64,000 bases of DNA from DASVCS01 sp036381495 (GCA_036381495.1 DASVCS010000081.1:1-64000), one strand, 5' to 3'. Shown: positions 54,457 through 63,212, counted from the stretch's first letter. Notes: generated by a model from the sequence alone, not told the origin. A program made the numbers and translations.

Positions 54457-55314
54457 TCAGCCCAGAAACGTCTCGAGGAAGCGCGCCCGTGATGCGTGCC
54501 GCAGGCGCGCGAGTGCACGTTCCTTGATCTGGCGCACCCGCTCGCGCGTGATCCCGAGGAGCGTGCCGATCTCCTCGAGCGTCATGGGCTCCTGGCCATC
54601 CAGTCCGAAATACAATCGGAGGATCTTCGCCTCCCTCTCCTTGAGCGTGCTGAGCGCCTCTTCGATCGTGAAGGAGAGTGCGCGCGTGTAGGTTTCGTCA
54701 TCGGGCGTCGGCGAATACTGGTCCGGGAGATAGTCCAGCAGCCGTCCGTCCTCGCCCGGTGTCAACGGAGCATCCAGCGAGAGGTGTGTCTGGGAGAGCG
54801 CGAGCGTCCGCTCGACCTCCTCCTGGCTGAGGTCCAGGTCGTCGGCCAGCTCGTCCGGCGTCGGCTCGCGCCCCAACTCCTGTAGCAGCGCGGAGGAGCG
54901 GCGCCCGATCCGGTGCAGCGCGCCCGCTCGGTTCAGCGGCACACGCACGATCCGGCTCTGCTCCGCCAGCGCCTGGAGGATCGCCTGCCGGATCCACCAG
55001 ACCGCGTACGAGATGAACTTGATCCCCTTCGTCTCGTCGAACTTGTGCGCCGCCCGGATCAAGCCGAGGTTCCCCTCGTTGATCAGGTCGCCCAACGCGA
55101 CGCCCTGGTTCTGGTACTTCTTTGCCACCGAGACGACGAAGCGGAGGTTGGAACGAACGAGCTTGTCGAGCGCGTCCGGGTCGGATCGTTTGATGCGGCG
55201 CGCTAGTTCGATCTCCTCTTCCCGGCTCAGTAGGGGATACGCACTGATCTCCCTGAGATACTGATCAAGGGAACTCTCGTCCTGCATGTCCTTGCGCATC
55301 GAGGTGAAGCCCAT
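54457..55314 (-). CDS. Primary-type RNA polymerase sigma factor (RpoD/SigA-like, short form)
   Basis: The 285-residue sigma-70 has region 1.2 (SLDQYLREISAYPLLSREEE), region 2 with GLIRAAHKFDETKGIKFISY and WWIRQAILQALAEQSRIVR, region 3, and region 4 with the helix-turn-helix TLEEIGTLLGITRERVRQIK. There is no region 1.1 and no non-conserved insert, so it could be the housekeeping factor of this lineage or a close group-2 paralogue. The start at 55314 is one of several close ATGs (MGFTSM, MRKDM). Confidence 0.92.
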   Translation of the reverse strand: MGFTSMRKDMQDESSLDQYLREISAYPLLSREEEIELARRIKRSDPDALDKLVRSNLRFVVSVAKKYQNQGVALGDLINEGNLGLIRAAHKFDETKGIKFISYAVWWIRQAILQALAEQSRIVRVPLNRAGALHRIGRRSSALLQELGREPTPDELADDLDLSQEEVERTLALSQTHLSLDAPLTPGEDGRLLDYLPDQYSPTPDDETYTRALSFTIEEALSTLKEREAKILRLYFGLDGQEPMTLEEIGTLLGITRERVRQIKERALARLRHASRARFLETFLG

Positions 55315-55478
55315 GCGGCGCTCCGTGGCTGCAACGGAGAGGAGTGTTGCCGGATTCGGCCGTGATGGATTTTCGAATGTATGTATGAGCGCCCCAGGCG
55401 GGGTGCGTTCGTGTGCCGGTATGGAAAGGACGGCGGGCCGCGGCGACGGCCGGCCGGAAATCGCTTCTGAATCCGTTG

Positions 55479-56258
55479 CTAGTGAATTCCGCTACCGATC
55501 CGCCCCCAGCGGATCTGCGTCAGCCATGGGAACGGATGGGCGATGCTCGGATCGAACGAGTAATAGATGAAGAGCGGTTGACCCTTGATCGCGGAGCCAT
55601 CGACGAAGCCCCAGTACCGCGAGTCTTCCGAGTCGTCGCGATTGTCGCCGAGCATGAAGTACTTGCCTTCCGGGACGACGATGGGCCCCCAATTGTCGCG
55701 TGTCGGCCGGTACTTCTGGGGGTCGACGTCCGAGACCAGATACCGGCGCTGCCAATCGGCGGGCAACGCGACATCGAAACCGGGTGGATCCCGGTGCTGC
55801 ACGTACGGCTCGACCTGTGCCTCCCCGTTGATGAAGAGTACGCCTTCGCGCATGGCGAGGGTGTCGCCGGGTTCACCGATCAGTCGCTTGACGTAGTTCT
55901 TGTCGGGTTCGTGCGGCGGCACGAAGACGACGACGTCACCGCGATGCGGCTCATCGAACGCCGGGAGATGGAAGTCGGTCCCCGGGATCTGCGCGCCGTA
56001 GACGGCCTTGTTCACGAGCAGGAAATCGCCGACGAGGAGTGTATTCTCCATGCTGCCGGTCGGGATTCGGAACGCCTCGACGATGAAGGTCCGGATGATG
56101 AGGAACAGGATGACGGCGACGAATATGGATTTGACCCAGTCCCACGCCCACCGCAGGAATGATGGATTTCCCGCCGCGGTCGAGCCGCCCTTCACCCTCT
56201 TTTCACGTATCCGGCCTGCCTCGGGCCGGCGAACCTCAGGCTTCACGGCCACTCCCAA
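55479..56258 (-). CDS. lepB: Signal peptidase I
   Basis: Signal peptidase I removes signal peptides on the outer face of the inner membrane. The 259-residue protein has one membrane helix (about 43-60), the nucleophile S69 in RIPTGSMENTL, the general base K124 in YVKRLIGEPGD and the GDNRDDSEDSRYWG box. The first possible start is a TTG at 56258; GTG codons at 56252 and 56246 are also in frame and fit the promoter position better. The 164-base spacer to the sigma-factor gene holds no gene. Confidence 0.93.
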   Translation of the reverse strand: MGVAVKPEVRRPEAGRIREKRVKGGSTAAGNPSFLRWAWDWVKSIFVAVILFLIIRTFIVEAFRIPTGSMENTLLVGDFLLVNKAVYGAQIPGTDFHLPAFDEPHRGDVVVFVPPHEPDKNYVKRLIGEPGDTLAMREGVLFINGEAQVEPYVQHRDPPGFDVALPADWQRRYLVSDVDPQKYRPTRDNWGPIVVPEGKYFMLGDNRDDSEDSRYWGFVDGSAIKGQPLFIYYSFDPSIAHPFPWLTQIRWGRIGSGIH

Positions 56259-56286
56259 GATGCCGATGGAGACGTTGAAATGTCAA
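56257..56286 (-). promoter_or_regulatory. Possible promoter of lepB
   Basis: On the minus strand a full TTGACA (56286-56281) is followed after 18 bases by CATCTT (56262-56257). The -10 element overlaps the first codon of the open frame, so the transcript would start at about 56250 and carry almost no leader. Confidence 0.35.
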
Positions 56287-56551
56287 ATCCGCAGTCCAGG
56301 CCGGGGATCGACGCCCGACAGAATTCGCGTACGACGGTCCGTCCATCGTGCGATCCCGCCGAACGTGCCGCCGCCGGGGCCGGCCTCCCGGCCACCACCC
56401 GGCCGGCGATTTCCTACCCTGCGGGGCAGAGCGCGTTCCGGACCCCGCCCGCGTCCAGCGGCGCGTGCCGCACTGCGGCGGGTGGATGCAGCGCCCCGCC
56501 CGGCGCTCGCCGGGCGGCGGCACCCCACCGCTCGAAGATGGCTCGGCCCCA
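56259..56551. other. Intergenic region between lepB and the aldehyde dehydrogenase
   Basis: Apart from the possible lepB promoter at its left end, I see no gene, repeat or clear terminator in this 293-base region. It is GC-rich, with several GGCCGG/CCGGCC palindromes. A GCCCGGCGCTCGCCGGGC inverted repeat near 56500 is followed by no T-run on the minus strand. Confidence 0.5.
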
Positions 56552-58054
56552 TCAATACGGTGATGCGTTGTAGGTGTCGATCTGCGCCCGCTGGAGTCGG
56601 CCGGAGTAGTCGATGTAGATCACCTTGGTCTCGCTGTAGAAGTCGTAGACTTCCCATCCGCCCTCGCGGTGGCCGTTGCCGGTCTTCTTCACGCCGCCGA
56701 ACGGTAGGTGCGCTTCGGCGCCGATCGTCGGGGCGTTGATGTACGTGATCCCGTTGTCGAGTTCCGTGACCGCACGGAACGCGCCATGGAGATCTCTGGT
56801 GTAGAGCGAGCTCGAGAGACCGTACTCGACCTCGTTGTTGACCCGGATCGCCTCGGCCAGGTCGCGGACGCGGATCACGCTGAGGACCGGACCGAACACT
56901 TCTTCGCACGCGAGCCGCGAGCCCGGCCGGACGCCGCGCAGGATGGTGGGCTCGTAGAAGAAGCCGCGGTCGAGCGCTCCGCCCCGCGCCCGCCGGCCAC
57001 CGACGAGGATCTCATCGCCCTCGGCGCGCGCCGCTTCGATGTAGGACTCGACCTTCTCGAGCGCCTGCCGATTGATCAACGGTCCGACGTCCACCGTCTC
57101 GTCCAGGCCATCGCCCAGGCGGAGTTCGCGCGTCCGCTCCACCAGCCGTTCCAGGAACTCGTCGTGAACGGCTTCATGCAGCAGCAGCCGGCTGGTCGCG
57201 GTACAGCGCTGGCCGGTCGTGCCGAAGGCGCCCCACAGCACGCCATCGAGCGCGAGTTCCGTATCCGCATCCGGCAGGACGATCTGCGCGTTCTTTCCCC
57301 CCATCTCGAGCGAGAGGCGCTTGTGCATCCGGCCGCACACTTCCCCGATGCTCGAGCCGGTCGCCGTCGAGCCGGTGAAGGAGATGACCGGGATCCCCGG
57401 ATGCCGGACGATCGCAGCACCGACCTCCTCGCCGAGGCCGTGCACGAGCTGCACGACATCCGGCGGGAGTCCGGCCTCGAGCAGGATCTCGACCAGCAGC
57501 GTAGCGGTGTGCGGCACGTCCTCGGCCGGTTTGAGGATGATCGAGTTCCCGCAGACCAGTGCGGGGAACGCCTTCCAGGTCGGAATCGCGAGCGGGAAGT
57601 TGAACGGCGTGATCAGCCCGCAGACGCCGATCGGACGGCGGTAGCTCATCGCCCACTTGTCCGGCAGCTCGCTCGGAACGGTGCGGCCGAACAGGCGGCG
57701 CCCTTCCATTGCCGCGTAGTAGGCCGTATCGATCCCCTCCTGCACGTCGCCGCGCGTCTCCTCGAGGACCTTTCCCATCTCGCGGGTCATGGTCCGCGCG
57801 ATCTCTTCCTTGCGCGCCGTGAGCAGATCACCCACGCGCCGGAGCACGTCGCCGCGTTGTGGCGCGGGCGTGCGCCGCCACCGCTCGAATCCCTCGGCGG
57901 CGGAGTTCACGGCCCGCTCGACATCCTGCGCACCGGACCGGGGCCACAGACCGATCAGATCGTCCGTGTCCGCCGGATTACGGTTCTCGAAGTACTCGCC
58001 GGTCGTCGGCTCGACCCACTCGCCACCGATGAAGTTCTTGAATCGCTCCGCCAT
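56552..58054 (-). CDS. NAD(P)-dependent aldehyde dehydrogenase
   Basis: The 500-residue enzyme has a complete ALDH active site: N152 (TPFNFPL), K175 (LKPAED), E250 (LEMGGKNA) and C284 (GQRCTATSR). The C-terminal THREE-residue-type interface region is intact. The wording (NFIGGEWVEPTTGEYFENRNP, PSELPDKWAMSYRRPIGV) is closest to semialdehyde dehydrogenases such as ketoglutarate- or aminoadipate-semialdehyde types, but the substrate is uncertain. The second of two adjacent ATGs (58054) has the better spacing from GGAGG. Confidence 0.93.
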   Translation of the reverse strand: MAERFKNFIGGEWVEPTTGEYFENRNPADTDDLIGLWPRSGAQDVERAVNSAAEGFERWRRTPAPQRGDVLRRVGDLLTARKEEIARTMTREMGKVLEETRGDVQEGIDTAYYAAMEGRRLFGRTVPSELPDKWAMSYRRPIGVCGLITPFNFPLAIPTWKAFPALVCGNSIILKPAEDVPHTATLLVEILLEAGLPPDVVQLVHGLGEEVGAAIVRHPGIPVISFTGSTATGSSIGEVCGRMHKRLSLEMGGKNAQIVLPDADTELALDGVLWGAFGTTGQRCTATSRLLLHEAVHDEFLERLVERTRELRLGDGLDETVDVGPLINRQALEKVESYIEAARAEGDEILVGGRRARGGALDRGFFYEPTILRGVRPGSRLACEEVFGPVLSVIRVRDLAEAIRVNNEVEYGLSSSLYTRDLHGAFRAVTELDNGITYINAPTIGAEAHLPFGGVKKTGNGHREGGWEVYDFYSETKVIYIDYSGRLQRAQIDTYNASPY

Positions 58055-58105
58055 CATCACCTCCGGATCGTACGGCCGGCGTGGCCGCCGTGCGGCACGC
58101 GCCGC

Positions 58106-58134
58106 ATTGTGGTACTTCGGGTCGCCGGACGCAA
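58106..58134 (-). promoter_or_regulatory. Possible promoter of the aldehyde dehydrogenase
   Basis: On the minus strand TTGCGT (58134-58129) and CACAAT (58111-58106) are separated by 17 bases, about 45 bases before the start codon, in the 131-base spacer after the NtrC-family gene. Confidence 0.35.
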
Positions 58135-58185
58135 CCTCTCGTCCCGCGAACGATCCGCCCGTGCCGGCCTGCGGCCGCCCCGCGC

Positions 58186-59544
58186 TCACTCATCCCGCGT
58201 CAGCTTGAACCGCTCGATCTTCTTGTACAGGTTCGAGCGCGGCATCTCGATCGCCCGCGCCGTCTCGCTCACGTTCCAGTCGTGCTCGCGCAGCTTCGCG
58301 AGGATGAACGCGCGTTCCGCGCGCGCCTTGAAATCCGAGAACGTCTGCGCATCCAGCAGACCGGCCGGGGGCACCGGTCCCGCCGCGCCGCCCACCAGGC
58401 GGTCGACGTCGGTCGCCGCCACCTCTGCGCCACGCGCCAGGATGAGCAGCCGCTCGACCGTGTTGCGTAGCTCACGGACGTTGCCCGGCCACTCCATGCG
58501 CGTGAACCGCTCGATGGCGTCCGCCGTGAAACGGCGGTCCGGAAGCTGCTGTCGCTCGACGGCGAGTCGCACGAAGTGGCGAACCAGCATCGGAATGTCT
58601 TCCCGCCGCTCCCGCAACGACGGTACCTCGATCGGCACCACGTTCAAACGGAAATACAGATCCTCGCGGAACTTCCCACGCTCGATCTCCTCTTCGAGAT
58701 CCTTGTTCGTCGCCGCGATTACCCGCACATCGACCTTCGACGCGTGCTCTCCGCCGACCCGCGTGATGACCCCCTCCTGAAGCGCCCGCAGCACCTTCGC
58801 CTGCGCAGCCAGGCTCATGTCTCCCACTTCGTCCAGGAAGAGGGTGCCGCCGTGCGCCTGCTCGAACTTGCCGCTCCGATCCGCGTACGCGCCCGTGAAC
58901 GAGCCCTTCACGTGCCCGAACAACTCGCTCTCGATCAGCTCCGCCGGGATGGCCGCACAGTTCACCTCGATGAACGGACCGCCCGCACGCGCCGAGAGGC
59001 GGTGCAGCGCACGCGCCACCAGCTCCTTGCCCGTCCCGTTCTCGCCCGTGATCAGAACCCGCGCATCCGTCGGCGCCACCTTCTCCACCCGGTCCAGCAC
59101 CGCACGAATCGCGTAACTGCTCCCCACGATCTCGTACCGGCTCTCGACCTCGTCGCGAAGACGCGCGTTCTCCGCCACGAGCCCGCGCTGCTGCAACGCG
59201 TTGCGGATCGTCAGCAGGATTCGGTCGGTGTCGAGCGGCTTCTCGAGAAAGTCGTACGCCCCCCTCCGCGTCGCCTCCACCGCGGTCTCGATCGTTCCGT
59301 GCCCGCTGATCATCACGACCAGGGCCGCGGGATCCCTGGTCCGGAGCTGCGCCAGGACCTCGAGGCCATCCATGCGCGCCATCTTCACGTCGAGGAACAC
59401 GAGATCCGGTTGGAACTCCTCGTATGCACTCAGCCCCTCGCCGCCCCCGCCCGCCGTGCGCACGTCGTGGCCCTCGTACTCCAGGAGCTGGCGCAGGGCG
59501 CGCTGGATCCCCACTTCATCATCAATGACGAGGATACGTGCCAT
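58186..59544 (-). CDS. Sigma-54-dependent NtrC-family response regulator (NtrX-like)
   Basis: The 452-residue protein has a receiver (D52 in VFLDVKM), an AAA+ domain (Walker A GENGTGKE at 167-174, GSFTGA loop at 214-219, Walker B TLFLDEVGD, sensor FREDLYFRLNVV) and a Fis-type DNA-binding helix-turn-helix at the end (NVSETARAIEMPRSNLYKKI). The sigma-54 contact loop reads GSFTGA where GAFTGA is typical, a substitution seen in NtrX proteins. No histidine kinase adjoins. It follows the hypothetical gene by 14 bases. Confidence 0.92.
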   Translation of the reverse strand: MARILVIDDEVGIQRALRQLLEYEGHDVRTAGGGGEGLSAYEEFQPDLVFLDVKMARMDGLEVLAQLRTRDPAALVVMISGHGTIETAVEATRRGAYDFLEKPLDTDRILLTIRNALQQRGLVAENARLRDEVESRYEIVGSSYAIRAVLDRVEKVAPTDARVLITGENGTGKELVARALHRLSARAGGPFIEVNCAAIPAELIESELFGHVKGSFTGAYADRSGKFEQAHGGTLFLDEVGDMSLAAQAKVLRALQEGVITRVGGEHASKVDVRVIAATNKDLEEEIERGKFREDLYFRLNVVPIEVPSLRERREDIPMLVRHFVRLAVERQQLPDRRFTADAIERFTRMEWPGNVRELRNTVERLLILARGAEVAATDVDRLVGGAAGPVPPAGLLDAQTFSDFKARAERAFILAKLREHDWNVSETARAIEMPRSNLYKKIERFKLTRDE

Positions 59545-59558
59545 GGATCGAGTCGCGG

Positions 59559-60206
59559 TTATGCCTCATCCCGTCGTGGAATGAGGATCAGTGAGTCACC
59601 CCGGACGTACGCGGCCGCGGCGCCCGCGGGGAGCGGCAACGCCAGCGCGTCGGGCGGCAGACCGGGCGCGGGACTCCGGCCCAGGCGCTGGAGCACGCTC
59701 GGGATCAACCCGCGCGGGAGCGGGATGTTCGCGGCGCTCAGGTGATCCACCGCGAATCCCAGACGCCCGTCGGGCAGCGGGATCAATTGCCCGGTCGCGG
59801 CGACCTCGGCCGTGTCCGGGAGGAAGCCTATGAATTCGGTCAATTCATCGAGGTGCGGAAACCGCTCCGTCGGGATCCGGGCGTCGACGGTCACGCGGCC
59901 GTCGCGCAGCGAAACACAGGGCCCCACGATGTAGGGCGGCAGGCTCTCGGCCATGCCGTACTGAACGAGGCTCTGGACTTCGACTTCGCGCAACACGACG
60001 GGTCCGCCGGCGGTACCCGCGGCCAGGCGTGCGAGCTTGGCCTGCGCCACTTCGGCGAGCTCCTCGCTCGGCACATCCGCGGTGCCCATCCACACGCGCA
60101 GTGCGGAGCCGATCGCGTACCGGTACTGCCACGCGACGACCGCGCAAACGCCCAGCAGGGCGAGCACCAACAGGCGCCGCAGACAGCCGCCGAGGAGCCG
60201 CATCAT
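59559..60206 (-). CDS. Membrane-anchored protein of unknown function
   Basis: The 215-residue protein has a basic N-terminus (MMRLLGGCLRR), one membrane helix (about 10-27), and a soluble domain of alternating strands with a Pro-rich end. The conserved-looking core TERFPHLDELTEFIGFLPDTAEV suggests a folded domain, but I recognise no family. The ATG overlaps the thpR stop (TGATG). It is translated with thpR and lies just upstream of the NtrC-family gene. Confidence 0.75.
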   Translation of the reverse strand: MMRLLGGCLRRLLVLALLGVCAVVAWQYRYAIGSALRVWMGTADVPSEELAEVAQAKLARLAAGTAGGPVVLREVEVQSLVQYGMAESLPPYIVGPCVSLRDGRVTVDARIPTERFPHLDELTEFIGFLPDTAEVAATGQLIPLPDGRLGFAVDHLSAANIPLPRGLIPSVLQRLGRSPAPGLPPDALALPLPAGAAAAYVRGDSLILIPRRDEA

Positions 60207-60802
60207 CAGGCAGCCGGGCCTGCCCCGTCCCCGCCGACCGGCGCGAGGCCCAGCCGAGCCGATGCGATCCGGTCGTACCGTGCGCCGGTCGGAAGGAGTT
60301 GGCTCCGCATGAGGTCGACGGTGTCGACCTGCACCGTCGACCGGTACGACATTTCCGAGATGATCCGCTCGAATTCGCGCAGATCCCCCGCACGTGCATC
60401 GCGCTTCGCCCGTCCCAGCGTGATGTGGGGCTGGAACGCGCGCACCTCCCGTTCGAACCCGTGGGGTGCGAACGCCCACTCGACGTCGTGTTTCAGGCAG
60501 CGCAACGGCGGAGTCGCCTCGACACCCGCCCAGATGACGCGGGGCCGACGGATGCTCGGGAACGCGCCGTACCCGTCGAGCGATAGGACGAACGGATCCG
60601 TCTTCGCCGCCGCATCGGCCATGATCCGGCCCATCGCATCGGCATTTTCGGGACGGACCCAACCCAGGAACTTGAGGGTGAGGTGGATCGATTCCGGTTC
60701 GAGCCAACGGATCGGCAATCCCGTCTCGCGCAGTGGGAGCGTCGCCGCGTGGAGCCGTTCCTTCTCCTCGGCCGGGAGGTCCACGGCCACGAACAGCCTC
60801 AT
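60206..60802 (-). CDS. thpR: RNA 2',3'-cyclic phosphodiesterase
   Basis: This 2H-phosphoesterase opens 2',3'-cyclic phosphates on RNA. The 198-residue product has both HxT motifs: H40-T42 (IHLTLKFLG) and H126-T128 (PHITLGR). The N-terminal MRLFVAVDLP is typical. The C-terminal extension of about 15 residues is Gly/Ala-rich. The ATG overlaps the desulfurase stop (ATGA). Confidence 0.94.
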   Translation of the reverse strand: MRLFVAVDLPAEEKERLHAATLPLRETGLPIRWLEPESIHLTLKFLGWVRPENADAMGRIMADAAAKTDPFVLSLDGYGAFPSIRRPRVIWAGVEATPPLRCLKHDVEWAFAPHGFEREVRAFQPHITLGRAKRDARAGDLREFERIISEMSYRSTVQVDTVDLMRSQLLPTGARYDRIASARLGLAPVGGDGAGPAA

Positions 60803-61950
60803 CCGCGGATCACCCGCGCGACGGCATCGACCGCCCGATGTACGTCGTCCATGGTGCTCGCCCATCCGAGTGAGAAACGTACGGCGCCCGACTGCGTGGT
60901 TCCGAGCATCGCGTGGACCTCGGGCGCGCAGTGCAGCCCCGCGCGGCAGAGGACGCCGTGCTCCGCGTCCAGCCGCCGCGCGAGCGCCGCGGCTTCGACC
61001 GTCTCGGCCGTCATCGTGACGATGGCCACACCATCCTCCGCGGCGGGCGAGAGGACGCGCACGCCCGGCACGGCGCGCAGGCCCTCCCACAGCCGGGATT
61101 TCAGTTCCATTGTGTGCCGGTGAACCGCATCCACCGTGTGTTCGAGGATCCACTCCACGCCTGCGCCGAGTCCGGCGATCCCCGGCCCGTTCAGCGTGCC
61201 GGCCTCGAGGTGGTCGGGGTACGCCGGTGGCATCGTGCGCGGCATCGAATCGCCGCCGGTCCCGCCGTGCAGGAACGGCTGCACGTCGATGCCCTCGCGG
61301 ACCCAGAGCCCACCGGTCCCCTGCGGCCCGAGGAGCCCCTTGTGGCCGGTGAATGCCAGCAGGTCGATCCCCAGCGCCTCGACGTCCAGCGGCCGGTGTC
61401 CCGCGACCTGCGCGGCATCGACCAGCACCCACGCCCCGGCATCGTGCGCCAGCCGCGATAGCTCGCCGACCGGGAGCGCAACGCCGAGCACGTTCGATGC
61501 GGCGTTGACCACCAACAACCGCGCGCCATCGAGCAACCGCGCGGCCGCGTCCAGATCCAGCGATCCATCCGGCGCACCCGGCACCATGCGGACGTCCACG
61601 CGACGCTCGGCCGCGAGTGCGTACGCAGGGCGCAGCACCGCGTTGTGGTCGAACGCGGTCACCACCACGGCGTCGCCCTCCCGGAGCGTACCCCGGAGTG
61701 CCGTGTTCAGCGCGTGCGTGCCGTTGAAGGTGAACGCGATGCGCCCCGGGTCGCCCGGGATTCCGAGCAGCCGCGCGAGTGCGCGCCGGCAGCGCAGCAC
61801 TACGCGGCCGGCTTCGACCGCCAGCCGGTGCCCCCCCCGGCCGGGCGTGGCGCCGACCCGTTCCAGGTACGCGGTCACGGCCGCCGTTACCGCCGGTGGA
61901 CGCACCGCGGCCGTCGCGGCGTAATCGAGGTACGCGATGGCATCCGTCAT
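60799..61950 (-). CDS. Cysteine desulfurase/selenocysteine lyase family protein
   Basis: The 383-residue class V aminotransferase has the PLP lysine K204 (FTGHKGLLGPQG), D178 (LVDAAQ), H102 (FDHNAVLRP) and a candidate catalytic C341 in RAGLHCAP. The compact N-terminus (YLDYAATAAVRPP) and the GRGGHRLAVEAGRVV, EAGTLNGPGIAGL and LGTTQSGAVRFS blocks place it in the subfamily with unknown substrate that often accompanies selenium genes. Here it is coupled to larE and its mini-protein, so sulfur delivery is the other good guess. Confidence 0.88.
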   Translation of the reverse strand: MTDAIAYLDYAATAAVRPPAVTAAVTAYLERVGATPGRGGHRLAVEAGRVVLRCRRALARLLGIPGDPGRIAFTFNGTHALNTALRGTLREGDAVVVTAFDHNAVLRPAYALAAERRVDVRMVPGAPDGSLDLDAAARLLDGARLLVVNAASNVLGVALPVGELSRLAHDAGAWVLVDAAQVAGHRPLDVEALGIDLLAFTGHKGLLGPQGTGGLWVREGIDVQPFLHGGTGGDSMPRTMPPAYPDHLEAGTLNGPGIAGLGAGVEWILEHTVDAVHRHTMELKSRLWEGLRAVPGVRVLSPAAEDGVAIVTMTAETVEAAALARRLDAEHGVLCRAGLHCAPEVHAMLGTTQSGAVRFSLGWASTMDDVHRAVDAVARVIRG

Positions 61951-62219
61951 CGCCCGGCATCCACCGGTTCCGTCAGTTCCAGCGCGATGTAGCGGAAACC
62001 GAGCGCCTTGAGCTCCGGTGCCAGTACGGCCAGGCGCGCCATCTCCGATGGCGGCGCCGCGATCGCAGCGATCTCGCGCTCGTGCCCCGCGACGCTCACG
62101 CGTGCGCCGATCACGCCGCGGTCGCGAAGCAGCCGCTCGGCGGCCGCCGCTCTGGCGTCCCCCCCCGACGGAGGCGTCGGCTCGGGCACGCCGCCAACCG
62201 AGCCGGGGCGCGCGGGCAC
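61947..62219 (-). CDS. Mini protein resembling the LarE C-terminus
   Basis: The 90-residue protein aligns with the last segment of the neighbouring LarE: ARVSVAGHEREIAAIAAP...EMARL...LKALGFRYIALEL parallels FRVRHHGDAARLEVALPEMPRMLE...ALIEIGFPRVLLDV. It lacks the ATP-binding domain and cysteines. It starts with a GTG two bases after the larE stop (a TTG overlapping the stop is also possible) and its end overlaps the desulfurase start by 4 bases. It could be a regulatory or binding partner of LarE. A duplicated fragment of larE is the alternative. Confidence 0.7.
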   Translation of the reverse strand: MPARPGSVGGVPEPTPPSGGDARAAAAERLLRDRGVIGARVSVAGHEREIAAIAAPPSEMARLAVLAPELKALGFRYIALELTEPVDAGR

Positions 62220-62221
62220 GC

Positions 62222-63049
62222 TCAACCCACCTGCTGCTGCAGGACCGGCAGTGCCGCGTTCAGTGCACCGCGCCGGTATCCCTCGACGTCCAGCAGCACC
62301 CGCGGGAAGCCGATCTCGATGAGCGCGGCACGCACCGCCTGCGCCCGTTCGAGCATCCGCGGCATTTCCGGGAGCGCGACCTCGAGCCGCGCCGCGTCTC
62401 CGTGGTGCCGCACCCGGAACTCGCGCAACCCTTCGCGGCGGAGCACCGCTTCCGCACGCTCGACCTGACGGAGCCGCTCCAGCGTGACGGCCAGGCCGTA
62501 CGGCAGTCTGCTCGCCAGGCACGGCGATGCCGGGTGCTCCCAGGTCGGCAGGCCGAGCTCGCGCGAGAGACCCCGGATCTCGGCCTTCGTCAGCCCTGCC
62601 TCGAGCAGCGGAGACCGCACGCCGTACTCGCGCGCCGCCTGCATCCCCGGGCGATAGTCGCCCGCGTCGTCCGCATTCGAGCCGTCGAGCACCGCGGCGT
62701 ACCCGCGCTCCCTCGCGACCGCCGTCAGCTTCGACCACAGCTCCGTCTTGCAGAAGTAGCAGCGGTTCGACGGGTTGGCGGCGTAGTCCGGGTCCGCCAT
62801 CTCATCCGTGTCGATCTCGAGGTGCGGGATCCCGAACCGCCGCGCGCATTCCCGTGCCGTCTCGCGCTGGACCTCGGGATACGAAGCGCTCAACCCCGTC
62901 ACCGCGAGCGTGCGGGCGCGCCCCAGGACATCTACGGCCACCTTGGCCAGGAACGTCGAGTCCACACCACCCGAATACCCGATGCACACGGAATCACACG
63001 CGCGCAATATGTCCGCCAGCCGTTCGTATCTTGCCTGCGTCGTCATCAT
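62222..63049 (-). CDS. larE: ATP-dependent sulfur transferase LarE, three-cysteine type
   Basis: LarE thiolates the precursor of the nickel-pincer nucleotide cofactor of lactate racemase. The 275-residue product has the PP-loop GYSGGVDST and three cysteines: C97 and C100 (NRCYFC) and C177 (PASPCLASR). In lactobacilli one cysteine sacrifices its sulfur; the three-cysteine form seen here is known from homologues that hold an iron-sulfur cluster and act catalytically. No larA, larB or larC lies in the window. The ATG at 63049 has GGAG six bases upstream; earlier ATGs (63088 and 63061) are possible. Confidence 0.92.
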   Translation of the reverse strand: MMTTQARYERLADILRACDSVCIGYSGGVDSTFLAKVAVDVLGRARTLAVTGLSASYPEVQRETARECARRFGIPHLEIDTDEMADPDYAANPSNRCYFCKTELWSKLTAVARERGYAAVLDGSNADDAGDYRPGMQAAREYGVRSPLLEAGLTKAEIRGLSRELGLPTWEHPASPCLASRLPYGLAVTLERLRQVERAEAVLRREGLREFRVRHHGDAARLEVALPEMPRMLERAQAVRAALIEIGFPRVLLDVEGYRRGALNAALPVLQQQVG

Positions 63050-63120
63050 GTCATTCTCCATGCCCGGCGCCCCCGGTCCTCCGGGCATTGCTGCTCCACA
63101 CGGCCAGGTCGCGGCCCCGA

Positions 63121-63212
63121 GAGCGGTTCAGCCGCCGGTTCGGAGCCGCGTGGCCGCTCACCGCGCTCGTGCCGCGGGCGCGTGCGACGCCGAAACGATG
63201 CGGCGACCGCGC
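63121..63212. repeat. Dispersed intergenic repeat, copy B
   Basis: This segment matches 45777-45868 at about 83% identity over 92 bases without gaps, with the same conserved GAGCGG...CCGCTC stem. It lies in the 5' leader predicted for larE, between the promoter at 63273-63245 and the start codon. The rest of the 259-base spacer shows no gene. Confidence 0.7.
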
